Shown here piece by piece: positions 41,606 to 50,181 of a DNA stretch of 64,000 bases. Numbering within the stretch: position 1 is the stretch's first letter; each line of letters begins with the position of its first letter. This DNA comes from Sphingomonas sp. Root720. GTDB lineage: Bacteria; Pseudomonadota; Alphaproteobacteria; Sphingomonadales; Sphingomonadaceae. The position numbers and the translations under genes were made by a program. The notes beneath the pieces are model-generated. The model was not told the origin of the DNA. It made no database searches and was given only the letters and a program-made list of their open reading frames with translations. The stretch spans positions 62,001 to 126,000 of the forward strand of contig NZ_LMID01000012.1 of assembly GCF_001428605.1 (NCBI RefSeq). Reading direction: 5' to 3'.

Positions 41606-42529
41606 TCAACAGGCTTCGTAATTCCTGCCGAAATCGGGCGGCGGGGGACCGTCCGCCGACCACAGGAACATACCCTCCTTCTTGGTCCATTCCTGGGGCG
41701 TCCAGTCGAATGCGTCGGGGATGAAATCGATGTCGTGGAAATATTCGGCCATGCCGTTCCATGGATCGCGGAAATAATGGAAATAATTGGAGCCGATCGC
41801 GTGCCGGCCCGGTCCCCAGGCATGCTTGTAGCCCTTGGCCTGCAGCTTCAAGGCGCCGAGCGCGGCCTCGTCGATCGACCCCATCTCGAAGCTCGCATGA
41901 TGGAAGCCCGGCGCGTTCGAGTGGAGCAGCCCCAGCACATGATGGTCGCTGTCGCCGCCGGTGCGCAGGAAGGCGCCATAGTCGTCCTGCAGCGTATCGC
42001 TGAGCCGCATGCCGAGCAGCGCGCAGTAGAAACGCGCCTGGCGCGGCACATCGGGGGTGAACAGGATCAGATGGCCCAGCCGGCGCGGCCTGGTGGCGAT
42101 ATCGGGGGTCGGGCAGCCACGTATGCCCGCACGCGGATAATGGCCCGGCCGGTTGACGTCGGGCGCCGCTTCATGGGGCCGCACCTCGGGCTCGGCGGCC
42201 TGGACGTTGACGAGGACATGATCGGGATCGTGGAACCACAGCCCCTCGGCCGCGCCCGGATAGGGCGGATCGACCAGCGCGACCCCGGCCGCCTCCAGCC
42301 GCCCCTTGATCGCCGCCAGCCCGGCCGCATCGGTGCCGAAGGCGATATGGTGGAATTTGCGGTCGCGTCCCGTCTCGACCAGCACGACCTGGTCCTGGTC
42401 GCGGCCGTGGCAGCGCATAGCGACATGGTCGGGCCGATCGATCGTCTCGAGGCCGAACGCCTCGTAGAAGTCCACGCCCGCCTTCAGCGCGGGCACGCCG
42501 AGCGCGAAATGCCGAAGCGACCTGATCAC
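41606..42529 (-). CDS. Type I (VOC-fold) extradiol ring-cleavage dioxygenase
   Basis: A 307-aa two-domain vicinal-oxygen-chelate protein. The C-terminal domain carries the iron ligands: His in RRLGHLILF, His in FHHASFEM and Glu in GMAEYFHD. The N-terminal half keeps the fold (IRSLRHFALGVPALKAGVDFY begins it, cut here as SLRHFALGVPAL) without the metal site. Relatives cleave catechols next to the hydroxyls (2,3-dihydroxybiphenyl, dihydroxy-cumate or catechol 2,3-dioxygenases). The GTG at 42529 has GAGGAG 7 bases upstream. Located 68 bases downstream of the mhpB-like gene on the same strand. The natural substrate is not determinable. Confidence 0.9.
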   Translation of the reverse strand: MIRSLRHFALGVPALKAGVDFYEAFGLETIDRPDHVAMRCHGRDQDQVVLVETGRDRKFHHIAFGTDAAGLAAIKGRLEAAGVALVDPPYPGAAEGLWFHDPDHVLVNVQAAEPEVRPHEAAPDVNRPGHYPRAGIRGCPTPDIATRPRRLGHLILFTPDVPRQARFYCALLGMRLSDTLQDDYGAFLRTGGDSDHHVLGLLHSNAPGFHHASFEMGSIDEAALGALKLQAKGYKHAWGPGRHAIGSNYFHYFRDPWNGMAEYFHDIDFIPDAFDWTPQEWTKKEGMFLWSADGPPPPDFGRNYEAC

Positions 42530-42597
42530 CGTGCTGCTCCTCTCCCTGCGGGCCGCCGCATGCGCCGCCCGGTCCTCGATCCACCGTCGGGCGCGGG

Positions 42598-43554
42598 CTA
42601 TGCCGCCGCCATATCCGTCGCGGGCGCCGCCGCGGCGATGCCCATTCCCGCGTTCCACTGCGGAATATCGTGATAGAAGATGTGCCGCGCGGCAAATGGT
42701 CCCGCCGCAGCCATCGCCGCATAGGCGGCAACCCAGTTGCGCACCTCATGCCCCCCGCAGCCCGCGATACGGGTCAGTTCCTCCTCGCCCAGCCCGTCGA
42801 GCATGGCGAGGTCGCCCGCCGCCATGCCGGCCATGAAGGCGCGGTCCCAGCCGGGATTGAGCGGGGTCGCCCGGCCCTCGCCGCGCGCCAGCCGGCGGGC
42901 AGCCTCGAAATTGGCCTGCTCGCGCGCGCGGCGCGCCTCGACCGGCGGGTTGCGACCGGCGATCAGCATCTCGGCGACCGGCGGCGGCGCGGTGGCGATG
43001 CTGGGAATCGGCGGATCGTGCGACAGTCCGCCCGATCCCAGGATGAGCACCCGCTTGTCCAGCCCCGCCGCCCAGCGCCCCACCGCCTCGCCGAGCGCCC
43101 GCACCCGGCGGAAGGACGGCAGCGGCGGGCCGGCGCAATTGACATGGACCGGCAGTACCGGCCAGGCGTCGATCCGTCCGCCGAGCAGCATCAGCAGCTG
43201 TGCGAAGCCGTGATCGGCCTGCATCCGGTAGGACAGGGCAACGTCGACATCGGCACCGCGCACCGCGCGGACGCAGTCGAGCGCAAGGTCTTCCGGAATG
43301 TCGAAATCGCCGCCGCCGATATCATAGTCGCCGATCGCGGTGGCGCGGATGCCGACCGTGAAGGGCGGCAGCATGTCGTAGAAGAAGCCCTTGAAATGAT
43401 CGGGCGCGAACTGGACCACCAGTTCGGGATCATAGGCGCGCACCTCCTCCGCCAGCGCCGCGAAATGGGCGCGGACCGCCCGGTCGACGGCCGGATCGGC
43501 ATCGACATGGTCCATCAGCGGCGTGTGCGACGCGCAGATCAGGCGCACCGTCAT
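42598..43554 (-). CDS. mhpB: Type II (LigB-fold) extradiol dioxygenase, MhpB-like
   Basis: A 318-aa non-haem iron dioxygenase matching E. coli 2,3-dihydroxyphenylpropionate 1,2-dioxygenase along its length: CASHTPLM, the VVQFAPDHFKGFFYDMLPPF segment, YRMQADHGFAQ, LGSGGLSHDPP and the C-terminal TWVAA-like NWVAAYAA. Those histidines (SHTP, PDHF, ADHGFAQ, LSHDPP) form the active site. It would open 3-aryl-propionate catechols or similar. It overlaps the hydrolase gene by 4 bases (ATGA), which couples ring cleavage and hydrolysis. Confidence 0.92.
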   Translation of the reverse strand: MTVRLICASHTPLMDHVDADPAVDRAVRAHFAALAEEVRAYDPELVVQFAPDHFKGFFYDMLPPFTVGIRATAIGDYDIGGGDFDIPEDLALDCVRAVRGADVDVALSYRMQADHGFAQLLMLLGGRIDAWPVLPVHVNCAGPPLPSFRRVRALGEAVGRWAAGLDKRVLILGSGGLSHDPPIPSIATAPPPVAEMLIAGRNPPVEARRAREQANFEAARRLARGEGRATPLNPGWDRAFMAGMAAGDLAMLDGLGEEELTRIAGCGGHEVRNWVAAYAAMAAAGPFAARHIFYHDIPQWNAGMGIAAAAPATDMAAA

Positions 43555-44450
43555 CCCGCGGACACCGATCGGGCCGCGACGCCCGCCCCCGCATGGCGGG
43601 CGAGGAAGGCGAGATGGAGCGCGTTGAACGCGTCCGCCTTCTCCCATTGCGGCCAGTGGGCGCAGTCGTCCATCACCACCAGCGGCTCGGCGCGGGGGAT
43701 GGCGGCGACGAAGCGCTCGCCGGTCGCAACCGGGGCGGTCGGGTCATGGTCGGTCCAGATCACCAGGGTGGGCGCGGCGATGCGCGACAGGCTCTCGTCG
43801 GTCAGCACGTTGCGCATGCGGACGTCCATGTGCTGCAGGCAAAGGATATGCTCCATCGCCGCGACGAAACCGGGCTGGGTATAGATGCGGTAGCGCAGTT
43901 CGACGAGGTCGTCGGTCACCCGCGACGGATCGTTCATCAGCCATTCGAGCCGGGCGCGCACGGTGGCGGGGCTCGCCTCGGCCACCGCCTTCATCGTGAC
44001 GTCGTAGACCCGCCGCATCACCGCCGGATCGGTGTTGAGACCGCCGGCGGTATTGAGCGTCAGGGTCGCGACCCGGTCGGGATGGTCGATCGCGAACTGG
44101 GCGACGATCCAGCCGCCCAGCGACTCGCCATGGAGATGCGCGCGGGCGATCCCCATCGCATCGCAGAAGTCGAGCAGATGGCGGACATAATGGCGGATCT
44201 CGTAATCATGGGCGGGCTTGGACGAGAAGCCGTGCCCGATCATGTCGAGCGCGACGGTGCGATGATGGTCGGCGTGAGGCAGCAGATTCCGCGTGAAGGC
44301 CTCGAGATGGCCGCCGGTGCCATGGACGAAGATCACCGCCTCGTCGGCATCGCGGTCCCCCGCCTCGACATAGCGGGTGTGTACGCCGCCCGCATCGACA
44401 TGGTCGAGACGGATCCTGCCCGCCGCCAGTTCCGGCCACAGAAAAGCCAT
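43551..44450 (-). CDS. mhpC: Meta-cleavage product hydrolase (alpha/beta fold), MhpC-like
   Basis: A 299-aa carbon-carbon hydrolase for ring-fission products. Catalytic triad: Ser in HGESLGGW, Asp in WTDHDP and His in DCAHWPQWEKAD; oxyanion segment HGTGGH. The AHWPQWE motif is typical of MhpC/BphD-type enzymes. ATG 44450 has AAGGGG 6 bases upstream; ATG 44456 is two codons earlier and equally open. The gene is first in the operon mhpC-mhpB-extradiol dioxygenase, driven from the divergent promoter that contains the AGCATGCAAG elements. Usual partners MhpD/E/F are not in the window. Confidence 0.92.
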   Translation of the reverse strand: MAFLWPELAAGRIRLDHVDAGGVHTRYVEAGDRDADEAVIFVHGTGGHLEAFTRNLLPHADHHRTVALDMIGHGFSSKPAHDYEIRHYVRHLLDFCDAMGIARAHLHGESLGGWIVAQFAIDHPDRVATLTLNTAGGLNTDPAVMRRVYDVTMKAVAEASPATVRARLEWLMNDPSRVTDDLVELRYRIYTQPGFVAAMEHILCLQHMDVRMRNVLTDESLSRIAAPTLVIWTDHDPTAPVATGERFVAAIPRAEPLVVMDDCAHWPQWEKADAFNALHLAFLARHAGAGVAARSVSAG

Positions 44451-44476
44451 TGGCATCCCCTTCCTCTCGTCCACAT

Positions 44477-44492
44477 ACTAGCATGCAAGCAT
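44477..44492. promoter_or_regulatory. AGCATGCAAG element 1 (mhpC/gntR promoter)
   Basis: ACTAGCATGCAAGCAT lies 26 bases upstream of mhpC. It matches ACTAGCATGCAAGTAT at 47297-47312 in 15 of 16 positions. Candidate operator of the GntR regulator at 44616. Confidence 0.6.
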
Positions 44493-44589
44493 TCATTGTA
44501 AAGTATGCTGTCGGTGGCGAACGTCCTGCGGTGGCCATTCTCCGGCGATAGCGACTTGATCGGGACGGCGGACTCGTTAGGCGTGACGC

Positions 44590-44600
44590 GCTTGCATGCT
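44590..44600. promoter_or_regulatory. AGCATGCAAG element 2 (inverted, before gntR)
   Basis: GCTTGCATGCT is the reverse complement of AGCATGCAAGC, the core of element 1, 16 bases upstream of the GntR start. Two oppositely oriented copies 100 bases apart could support looping between the divergent genes. Confidence 0.5.
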
Positions 44601-44615
44601 GGAAGAAGGACGGTC

Positions 44616-45251
44616 GTGAGCAAGAACAACCAGATCTACGACCTCATCGTCGAGGGCCTCGTCACCGCGCGCTATGCCTTTGGCGACCGCCTGCTGGTCA
44701 AGGAACTGGCAATGGAGACGGGCGCCAGCCGCCAGCCGATCATGTCGGCGCTCAACCGGCTCAGCGCCGACGGATTCGTTCGCATTATCCCGCAGGTCGG
44801 CTGCCAGGTCATCGACCCGACCCGCGACGAGATCGCCGACTTCTTCCTGATGTTCCAGCGCATGGAGGGATTGTTCGCCGAACTGGCGGCGCGGCGCCGC
44901 ACCGACGCCCAGATCACCGCGCTCCGCCGCCTCCAGCAACGGCTGATCGCGATCGGCCAAACCGGCGACGCGGCCGCCCATGCGGAGATCAATCGCGAGT
45001 TCCATCTGCTGGTGCACGAGATGGCCTGCTCGCCGATGCTCGGCGAGAAGCAGCGCAGCAACTTCAACATGTGCGATTTCTTCATCACCCATTCGGCGGG
45101 GTTCGAGGCGTTCATGTCGGACGCGGTGCACGAGCATGAGCCGATCATCGACGCGATCGAGCGCCAGGAACCCGAGCGCGCCCGGCTGGTCGCGACGGCG
45201 CATCTCGCCGCCGTCGGAAGCGCGGTGCTGGCGGGGCTCACGGGCCGCTGA
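44616..45251 (+). CDS. GntR-family (FadR/VanR-type) regulator
   Basis: A 211-aa regulator with a winged HTH (IYDLIVEGLVTARYAFGDRL... GASRQPIMSALNRLSADGFV) and an all-helical FCD ligand domain carrying metal-site-like histidines (EINREFHLLVHEMA, ITHSAGFEAF). FCD regulators sense small organic acids. The GTG at 44616 with AAGGA upstream is preferred over farther ATG/TTG codons, since the HTH begins directly after it. Divergent from the ring-cleavage operon; matching operator-like elements also stand at the BVMO/SDR promoter, so it probably controls both. Confidence 0.9.
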   Translation: MSKNNQIYDLIVEGLVTARYAFGDRLLVKELAMETGASRQPIMSALNRLSADGFVRIIPQVGCQVIDPTRDEIADFFLMFQRMEGLFAELAARRRTDAQITALRRLQQRLIAIGQTGDAAAHAEINREFHLLVHEMACSPMLGEKQRSNFNMCDFFITHSAGFEAFMSDAVHEHEPIIDAIERQEPERARLVATAHLAAVGSAVLAGLTGR

Positions 45252-45272
45252 CGCTTCTCGCATTCACCGCTT

Positions 45273-45287
45273 CCGTGTCGAACACGG
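45273..45287. terminator. Small hairpin between convergent gntR and BVMO genes
   Basis: CCGTGT-CGA-ACACGG forms a 6-bp stem with a 3-base loop, followed by GGGGACTGTTCCCC, which can form a second weak stem. Lies between two convergent stop codons; a bidirectional terminator is possible but no T-run is present. Confidence 0.35.
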
Positions 45288-45347
45288 TCGGGGACTGTTC
45301 CCCTTAGCCGCCGTCCCTCGACCCCGGACGAGCGGAAACGCCCGATC

Positions 45348-47195
45348 CTACTCGGCCGCCTGGACCCGGTCGGCCGGGCCGATCACCCGGCCGTCCTCGA
45401 AGCTGATCACGCAGTCGCCATCGATCCCGCCCGCGCGCCAGGCGGCGATGATCCGCTCATATTCGAGCGGGCCCCCGCCGAACGTGCCACCGACGTAGGT
45501 CGGCCGCTCGCGGAAGCGGCCCTCGTTGTTGAGAAAACCCGGCGTGCAGTCCTCGTAGAACTGGTCATGGTCGACATGCGCGGTCGCCATCGCCGCCAGC
45601 CAGCGCGCTTCGGCGTCGCGCGTCACCTCCAGGCTGCGGATGCCGCGCGTCAGGCACGCTCGGATGAGTTCGACCGCATGGCTCGCCTGCATATCGAGCG
45701 TGTGGGTGAAGTTGAAGGCAGTCGTGCCCTGCGCGGTCCCGCCGACGATGTGCAGGTTCGGGAAGCCGTTCATCTGCGTCCCGTGCAGGGTGCGCGCGCC
45801 ATTCGCCCATTTGCGGTCGATGTCGATCCCGTCGCGGCCGACCAGATCATATCCGCCCACCTTGTGCGGCGGTGCGCCGACATCGAAGCCTGTCGCGAAG
45901 ACGATACAGTCGACCCGATGTTCGCGCCCCGCCGCGACCACACCCCGCGCGGTGATCGCCTCGACGCCCTTGCCGCCGGTGTCGACCAGCACGACATTGG
46001 GACGGTTGAGCGCCTGCAGGAATTCGTCGCTGTAGAGCGGGCGCTTGCACAGATAATTATACCAGGGCTTCACCGCTTCGGCGACCGCCGGATCGCGAAC
46101 GATCTCATCCACGCGCGCGCGGATCTCGTCCATCTTCGCATAGTCTATCCCCTGGACGATCGCGTGCGGATCGTCGGCCGATCCGCTTTCCGCCCGCGCC
46201 CTCATCCGGGCGCCGATCCGCTTCCAGAAGTCGGTCCAGCCGTCGCCGACCATGTCGACCGGCTGCGCCTGGCCGGTGATGATCGACAGGAAATTGTTCA
46301 TCCGCTCGCGCTGCCACCCCCTGGGCTGCGCCTTGAACCAGGCGAGGTCGGTCGGCGCATTGTCGCGCGCGTCGACCGCCGACGGGGTGCGCTGGAACAA
46401 CAGCAGGCTTTCGGCATGCTCGGCGAGCCGGGGAACGATCTGGACCGCGGTGGCGCCGGTGCCGATCACCGCGACGCTCTTGCCGGCGAGTCCGCTCTGC
46501 CCCCCGCTCGCGTCGCCGCCGGTATAGCGATAGTCCCAGCGGCTGCTGTGGAAGATGCGGCCTTCGAAATCGCGGATGCCGGGCAGGCGCGGCAGCTTGA
46601 CCTTGGCGAGCGGCCCCTGCGCCACGGCGACGAAGCGGGCGCGGAGCAGATCGCCCCGGTCGGTCGTGACCTGCCAGCGCGCCGACGCATCGTCCCACAC
46701 GATCCGATCGACCTTGGTCTGGAACAACGCCCGATCGTAGAGGCGGTAATGCCGCCCGATCGCGCGGCAATGCTCGAAGATCTCGCCGCCGGTCGCATAG
46801 CGCTCGCGCGGGACGGTGCCGACCTCCTCGAGCAGCGGCATGTAGATATAGGATTCGATGTCGCAGCGGACGCCGGGATATCGGTTCCAGTACCAGGTAC
46901 CTCCGAAGTCGCCGCCCTGCTCGACGACCAGGAAATCGTCGATCCCGGCGTCGGTGAGCTTGGCAGCGGTCAGCAGCCCGCCAAAGCCGCCGCCGATCAC
47001 CGCGACATCGACCTCGCGCTCGACCGGATCGCGAACCAGCGGCGATTCGACATGGGGGTCGCGGACGAAATCCTCATACTCGCCCGCCGCATCGACATAT
47101 TGCGCCTCGCCGTCGGCGCGCAGCCGCTTGTCGCGCTCGGCCAGATAGCGGGCGCGCAAGGGATCGGAAGCGTGCGGTGCGGCGGGTCCGGTCAT
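45348..47195 (-). CDS. Baeyer-Villiger monooxygenase (FAD, NADPH)
   Basis: A 615-aa type I BVMO. Two Rossmann motifs, GGGFGGL (FAD) and GTGATA (NADPH), flank the fingerprint FEGRIFHSSRWD (FxGxxxHxxxWD variant). It inserts oxygen next to a ketone to give an ester or lactone. The extra N-terminal 70 residues (LRARYLAERDKRLRADG) are typical of the larger cyclododecanone/phenylacetone-type BVMOs. Three adjacent ATGs follow GAGGGG; 47195 has the best spacing. Divergent from the SDR gene, with an AGCATGCAAG element between them. With an SDR supplying ketones, it may open or shorten a side chain before ring cleavage. Confidence 0.92.
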   Translation of the reverse strand: MTGPAAPHASDPLRARYLAERDKRLRADGEAQYVDAAGEYEDFVRDPHVESPLVRDPVEREVDVAVIGGGFGGLLTAAKLTDAGIDDFLVVEQGGDFGGTWYWNRYPGVRCDIESYIYMPLLEEVGTVPRERYATGGEIFEHCRAIGRHYRLYDRALFQTKVDRIVWDDASARWQVTTDRGDLLRARFVAVAQGPLAKVKLPRLPGIRDFEGRIFHSSRWDYRYTGGDASGGQSGLAGKSVAVIGTGATAVQIVPRLAEHAESLLLFQRTPSAVDARDNAPTDLAWFKAQPRGWQRERMNNFLSIITGQAQPVDMVGDGWTDFWKRIGARMRARAESGSADDPHAIVQGIDYAKMDEIRARVDEIVRDPAVAEAVKPWYNYLCKRPLYSDEFLQALNRPNVVLVDTGGKGVEAITARGVVAAGREHRVDCIVFATGFDVGAPPHKVGGYDLVGRDGIDIDRKWANGARTLHGTQMNGFPNLHIVGGTAQGTTAFNFTHTLDMQASHAVELIRACLTRGIRSLEVTRDAEARWLAAMATAHVDHDQFYEDCTPGFLNNEGRFRERPTYVGGTFGGGPLEYERIIAAWRAGGIDGDCVISFEDGRVIGPADRVQAAE

Positions 47196-47296
47196 CATCA
47201 TCCCCTCGGCTGGCCGCTTGCAGCGGCTCTGCATCTCGTGGCTTCATGGGGCGAAACCTCTTGAGCCCCGTCACCGGCCATCATATGAGAAGCAAA

Positions 47297-47312
47297 ACTA
47301 GCATGCAAGTAT
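47297..47312. promoter_or_regulatory. AGCATGCAAG element 3 (BVMO/SDR promoter)
   Basis: ACTAGCATGCAAGTAT lies between the divergent BVMO and SDR genes, 22 bases before the SDR start, and continues into ATGCAAG, giving a direct repeat of GCATGCAAG/GTATGCAAG. Matches element 1 in 15 of 16 bases. Confidence 0.6.
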
Positions 47313-47333
47313 GCAAGATTGGGGAGGATCGCG

Positions 47334-48080
47334 ATGGACCTGGGTATTAAGGGCAGGAAGGCGATCGTCTGCGCGGCGAGCCACGGGCTCGGCCGCGCCT
47401 GTGCGATGGCGCTCGCCCGCGAAGGGGTCGATGTAGCGATCAACGGCCGCGATCCGGAAGCGCTGGCACGAACCGCGGCGGAGATCCGCGCAGAGGCGGC
47501 CGGCGTCGCCGTGCACGAAGTGGCAGGCAGCATCGTCGACCAGCCGGTGCGCGAGGCGCTGGCCGCCGCGTTCGGCGAACCCGACATCTTGGTCAACAAT
47601 GCCGGCGGTCCGCCGCCCGGCGACTATCGCGACTGGGACCGCGACACCTGGATCGCGGCGGTCGACCAGAATCTGCTGAGCGCGGTCGAACTGATCCGGA
47701 TGACCGCCGACGGCATGGCGGCGCGCGGCTTCGGCCGGATCGTCAATATCACCTCGTCGGCGGTGCGGGTCCCGATCCCGGTGATCGGCCTTTCAAATGC
47801 GACCCGCGCCGGGCTGACCAACTTCGTCTTCGGACTGGTGCCGCAATATTCGTCCAGGGGCGTGACGATCAACAACCTGCTCCCCGGGCCCTTCGACACC
47901 AACCGGCTGCGCCACTCGAAGGAGATCACCCGCCACCTGACCGGCAACGCGGTCGCCGGGCGGATCGGCGATCCCGCGGAGATGGGCGCGACCTGCGCCT
48001 TCCTGTGCAGCGTCCATGCCGGCTATATCAACGGCCAGAACATCCTGATGGACGGAGGCCTCTACCCAGGGGCCTTCTGA
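47334..48080 (+). CDS. Short-chain dehydrogenase/reductase with atypical active site
   Basis: A 248-aa SDR of the BKR-like subgroup: cofactor motif ASHGLGRA, NNAGG, Ser in NITSSAVR. At the place of YxxxK the sequence reads LSNATRAG, so both the catalytic Tyr and Lys are replaced (Ser/Asn and Arg). The same pattern is known in a divergent SDR subgroup annotated as 3-oxoacyl-ACP reductase-like. GGGAGG lies 6 bases before the ATG. The 3' end overlaps that of the convergent CitE-like gene by 19 bases. Confidence 0.88.
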   Translation: MDLGIKGRKAIVCAASHGLGRACAMALAREGVDVAINGRDPEALARTAAEIRAEAAGVAVHEVAGSIVDQPVREALAAAFGEPDILVNNAGGPPPGDYRDWDRDTWIAAVDQNLLSAVELIRMTADGMAARGFGRIVNITSSAVRVPIPVIGLSNATRAGLTNFVFGLVPQYSSRGVTINNLLPGPFDTNRLRHSKEITRHLTGNAVAGRIGDPAEMGATCAFLCSVHAGYINGQNILMDGGLYPGAF

Positions 48081-48916
48081 GCCGACGCTGCCCGGTCGAG
48101 CAGCGCCTCGGCCTGCTTCAGGTGTGGCCGGTCGATCATCTTGCCGTCGAGCTTCAGCGCGCCCGCGCCGGGGTTCGCCGCGAACATCGCGATCACCGCG
48201 CGGGCATGGGCGATCTCGGCCTCGCTGGGGCTGAACCCGGCGTTGATGATCGCCACCTGCGAAGGATGGATCGCCATCATGCCCGTGAACCCGTCGCGCC
48301 GGCCGCGCGCCACATAGGCCGCCAGCCCGGCGGTATCGGCGATGTCGGGATAGACGGTCTCGATCGCCGCGACGCCGGCGGCGTGCGCGCCGAACAGGGT
48401 GAGCGCGCGAACCACTTCATAGGGCGGGGTATAGCTGCCGTCGGGATTGCGCGAGGTCGCGGCACCGATCGCGGCGGGCAGGTCCTCCGCCCCCCAGGTC
48501 AGGCCGGCGAGGCCGGCGGCCGCTTCGCCATAACTGCCGAGGCCGAATATCGCGGCCGGCGTCTCGCTGGCGATCGGCAGGATCGGCGGAGAGGTGCCGC
48601 CCGTCATCTCGACCAGCTGCCGGACCGAGGCCGCGCCCAGCGCCTTGGGCAGCATGATCCCGTCGGGACGCGCTGCGAGCACGGCGTCGAGATCGGCGCG
48701 GACATGGTCGGAATCGAGCGGGTTGATCCGCACGAAGCAGCGGACCTGCCGGTCTCCGCCCAGCCATTCGGCGATCGCCGCACGGGCCCGGGGCTTGTTC
48801 TCGGGCGACACCGAATCCTCTAGGTCGAGAATCAGCGCGTCGGCACCGCTGGCGGCCGCCTTGGGGAAACGCTCGGGCCTGTCGCCCGGCACGAAGAGCA
48901 GGGAACGCATGGTCAT
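48062..48916 (-). CDS. HpcH/HpaI aldolase/citrate lyase family protein (CitE-like)
   Basis: A 284-aa TIM-barrel lyase. Family motifs are SLLFVPGDRPERFPKA, LDLEDSV (metal/CoA-binding acid residues), RINPLDS, MLPKALGA and AIHPSQVAIIN. Members cleave citryl-, malyl- or 3-hydroxyacyl-CoA thioesters, or act as stand-alone aldolases. In this locus it could cleave a CoA-linked product of side-chain or ring breakdown. ATG 48916 and ATG 48910 are both in frame; neither has a strong ribosome site. Confidence 0.9.
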   Translation of the reverse strand: MTMRSLLFVPGDRPERFPKAAASGADALILDLEDSVSPENKPRARAAIAEWLGGDRQVRCFVRINPLDSDHVRADLDAVLAARPDGIMLPKALGAASVRQLVEMTGGTSPPILPIASETPAAIFGLGSYGEAAAGLAGLTWGAEDLPAAIGAATSRNPDGSYTPPYEVVRALTLFGAHAAGVAAIETVYPDIADTAGLAAYVARGRRDGFTGMMAIHPSQVAIINAGFSPSEAEIAHARAVIAMFAANPGAGALKLDGKMIDRPHLKQAEALLDRAASAQKAPG

Positions 48917-48954
48917 CGCGGGTCCATTGCTCCGCCATCATCTGCTTGGCAACC

Positions 48955-48978
48955 GCGCCGCCATGAAAAAAGCGGCGC
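48955..48978. terminator. Hairpin beyond the kor operon
   Basis: A 7-bp GC stem (GCGCCGC / GCGGCGC) with a 10-base A-rich loop, between the kor operon 3' end and the citE-like gene start. Read on the minus strand it follows the KorB gene by about 150 bases. Weak support. Confidence 0.3.
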
Positions 48979-49125
48979 CCCCACGAAATTTCTCGGCTCC
49001 CGGTTCAGGCGCGCTCGCGCAGGCCAGCCTGCCGATCGGGATCGGTCCCGCGAACGGCGATTCGGCCCGACGACTCCGCGTGGAGAAGGCCCATGGCTCC
49101 GGCCTCCCGCGACATCGTCGGCCGC

Positions 49126-50181
49126 CTATCTCAGCCCGGCGTTGATCCTGTCGAGCGCCGAAGCCCCGGGCACCAGCTCCTCGTCCGACAGCGCGTTGAG
49201 CGGCCGTTTCACGGTGCCGAGCGCGTCGTGCAGGTCCTCGGCCTCGGGATCGACATAGAGCAGGCCGGTAACGATCTCCCCCGCCGCATGCGCCTGCTGG
49301 AGGTAGGAGATCGCGCCGACATGGTCGGTCGGGTCATAATCCTCGGCAACCTTGCGGAGCAGCAGGACCGAGCCGTCATGCTGGGTCACCTCGGTCAGCG
49401 ACCCGGGCTCGTAGCTGGCTTTCACCGCCATCCGCGCCATCAGCACGTCGAGCCGGTTCACCGCCTCGTTATGCTCGCGCACCCAGTCGAAGCTCTTGGT
49501 CGATCCCTTGTGGTTGTTGAAGGCGATGCAGGGGCTGAGCACGTCGATGAAGGCCGCGCCCTTGTGGGTCAGCGCCGCCTTGATCAGCGGCACCAGCTGG
49601 TCCTTGTCGCCCGAGAAGCTGCGCGCGACGAAGGTGGCGCCGAGCTGGAGCGCGAGGCCGACCAGATCGATCCCGCTGTCCGAGTTGACCACGCCCTTCT
49701 TCGACTTGCTGCCCTTGTCGGCGGTCGCCGAGAACTGCCCCTTGGTGAGCCCGTAGACGCCGTTGTTCTCGACGACATAGGTCATGTTGACCCCGCGCCG
49801 CATCGCGTGGGCGAACTGGCCGAGGCCAATCGAGGCGCTGTCGCCGTCGCCCGACACGCCGAGGTAGATCAGGTCGCGGTTGGCGAGGTTCGCGCCGGTC
49901 AGAACCGACGGCATGCGGCCATGGACGGTGTTGAAGCCGTGGCTGGCGCCGAGGAAATAATCGGGGGTCTTCGACGAGCAGCCGATCCCCGACAGCTTGG
50001 CGAGACGGTGCGGCTCGAGGTCGATCTCGAAACAGGCCTGGACGATCGCGGCGCTGATCGAATCATGCCCGCAGCCCGCGCACAGCGTCGACACCTTCCC
50101 CTCATAGTCGCGCCGGGTGAAGCCGAGCGCGTTGTGCCTGAGCGACGGGTGATGGAATTGCGGCTTGGCGATATAGGTCAT
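49126..50181 (-). CDS. korB: 2-oxoacid:ferredoxin oxidoreductase, beta subunit
   Basis: A 351-aa thiamine-diphosphate subunit. TPP/Mg motifs: CAGCGHDSI, GDGDSASIGLGQF and the NNGVYGLTKGQFS loop. It partners with the alpha-gamma fusion encoded immediately upstream; the two genes overlap by 4 bases. The enzyme oxidises a 2-oxoacid (2-oxoglutarate is the usual substrate of this size class) to the acyl-CoA. Oxygen-tolerant versions occur in aerobes. It ends the three-gene operon. Confidence 0.92.
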   Translation of the reverse strand: MTYIAKPQFHHPSLRHNALGFTRRDYEGKVSTLCAGCGHDSISAAIVQACFEIDLEPHRLAKLSGIGCSSKTPDYFLGASHGFNTVHGRMPSVLTGANLANRDLIYLGVSGDGDSASIGLGQFAHAMRRGVNMTYVVENNGVYGLTKGQFSATADKGSKSKKGVVNSDSGIDLVGLALQLGATFVARSFSGDKDQLVPLIKAALTHKGAAFIDVLSPCIAFNNHKGSTKSFDWVREHNEAVNRLDVLMARMAVKASYEPGSLTEVTQHDGSVLLLRKVAEDYDPTDHVGAISYLQQAHAAGEIVTGLLYVDPEAEDLHDALGTVKRPLNALSDEELVPGASALDRINAGLR

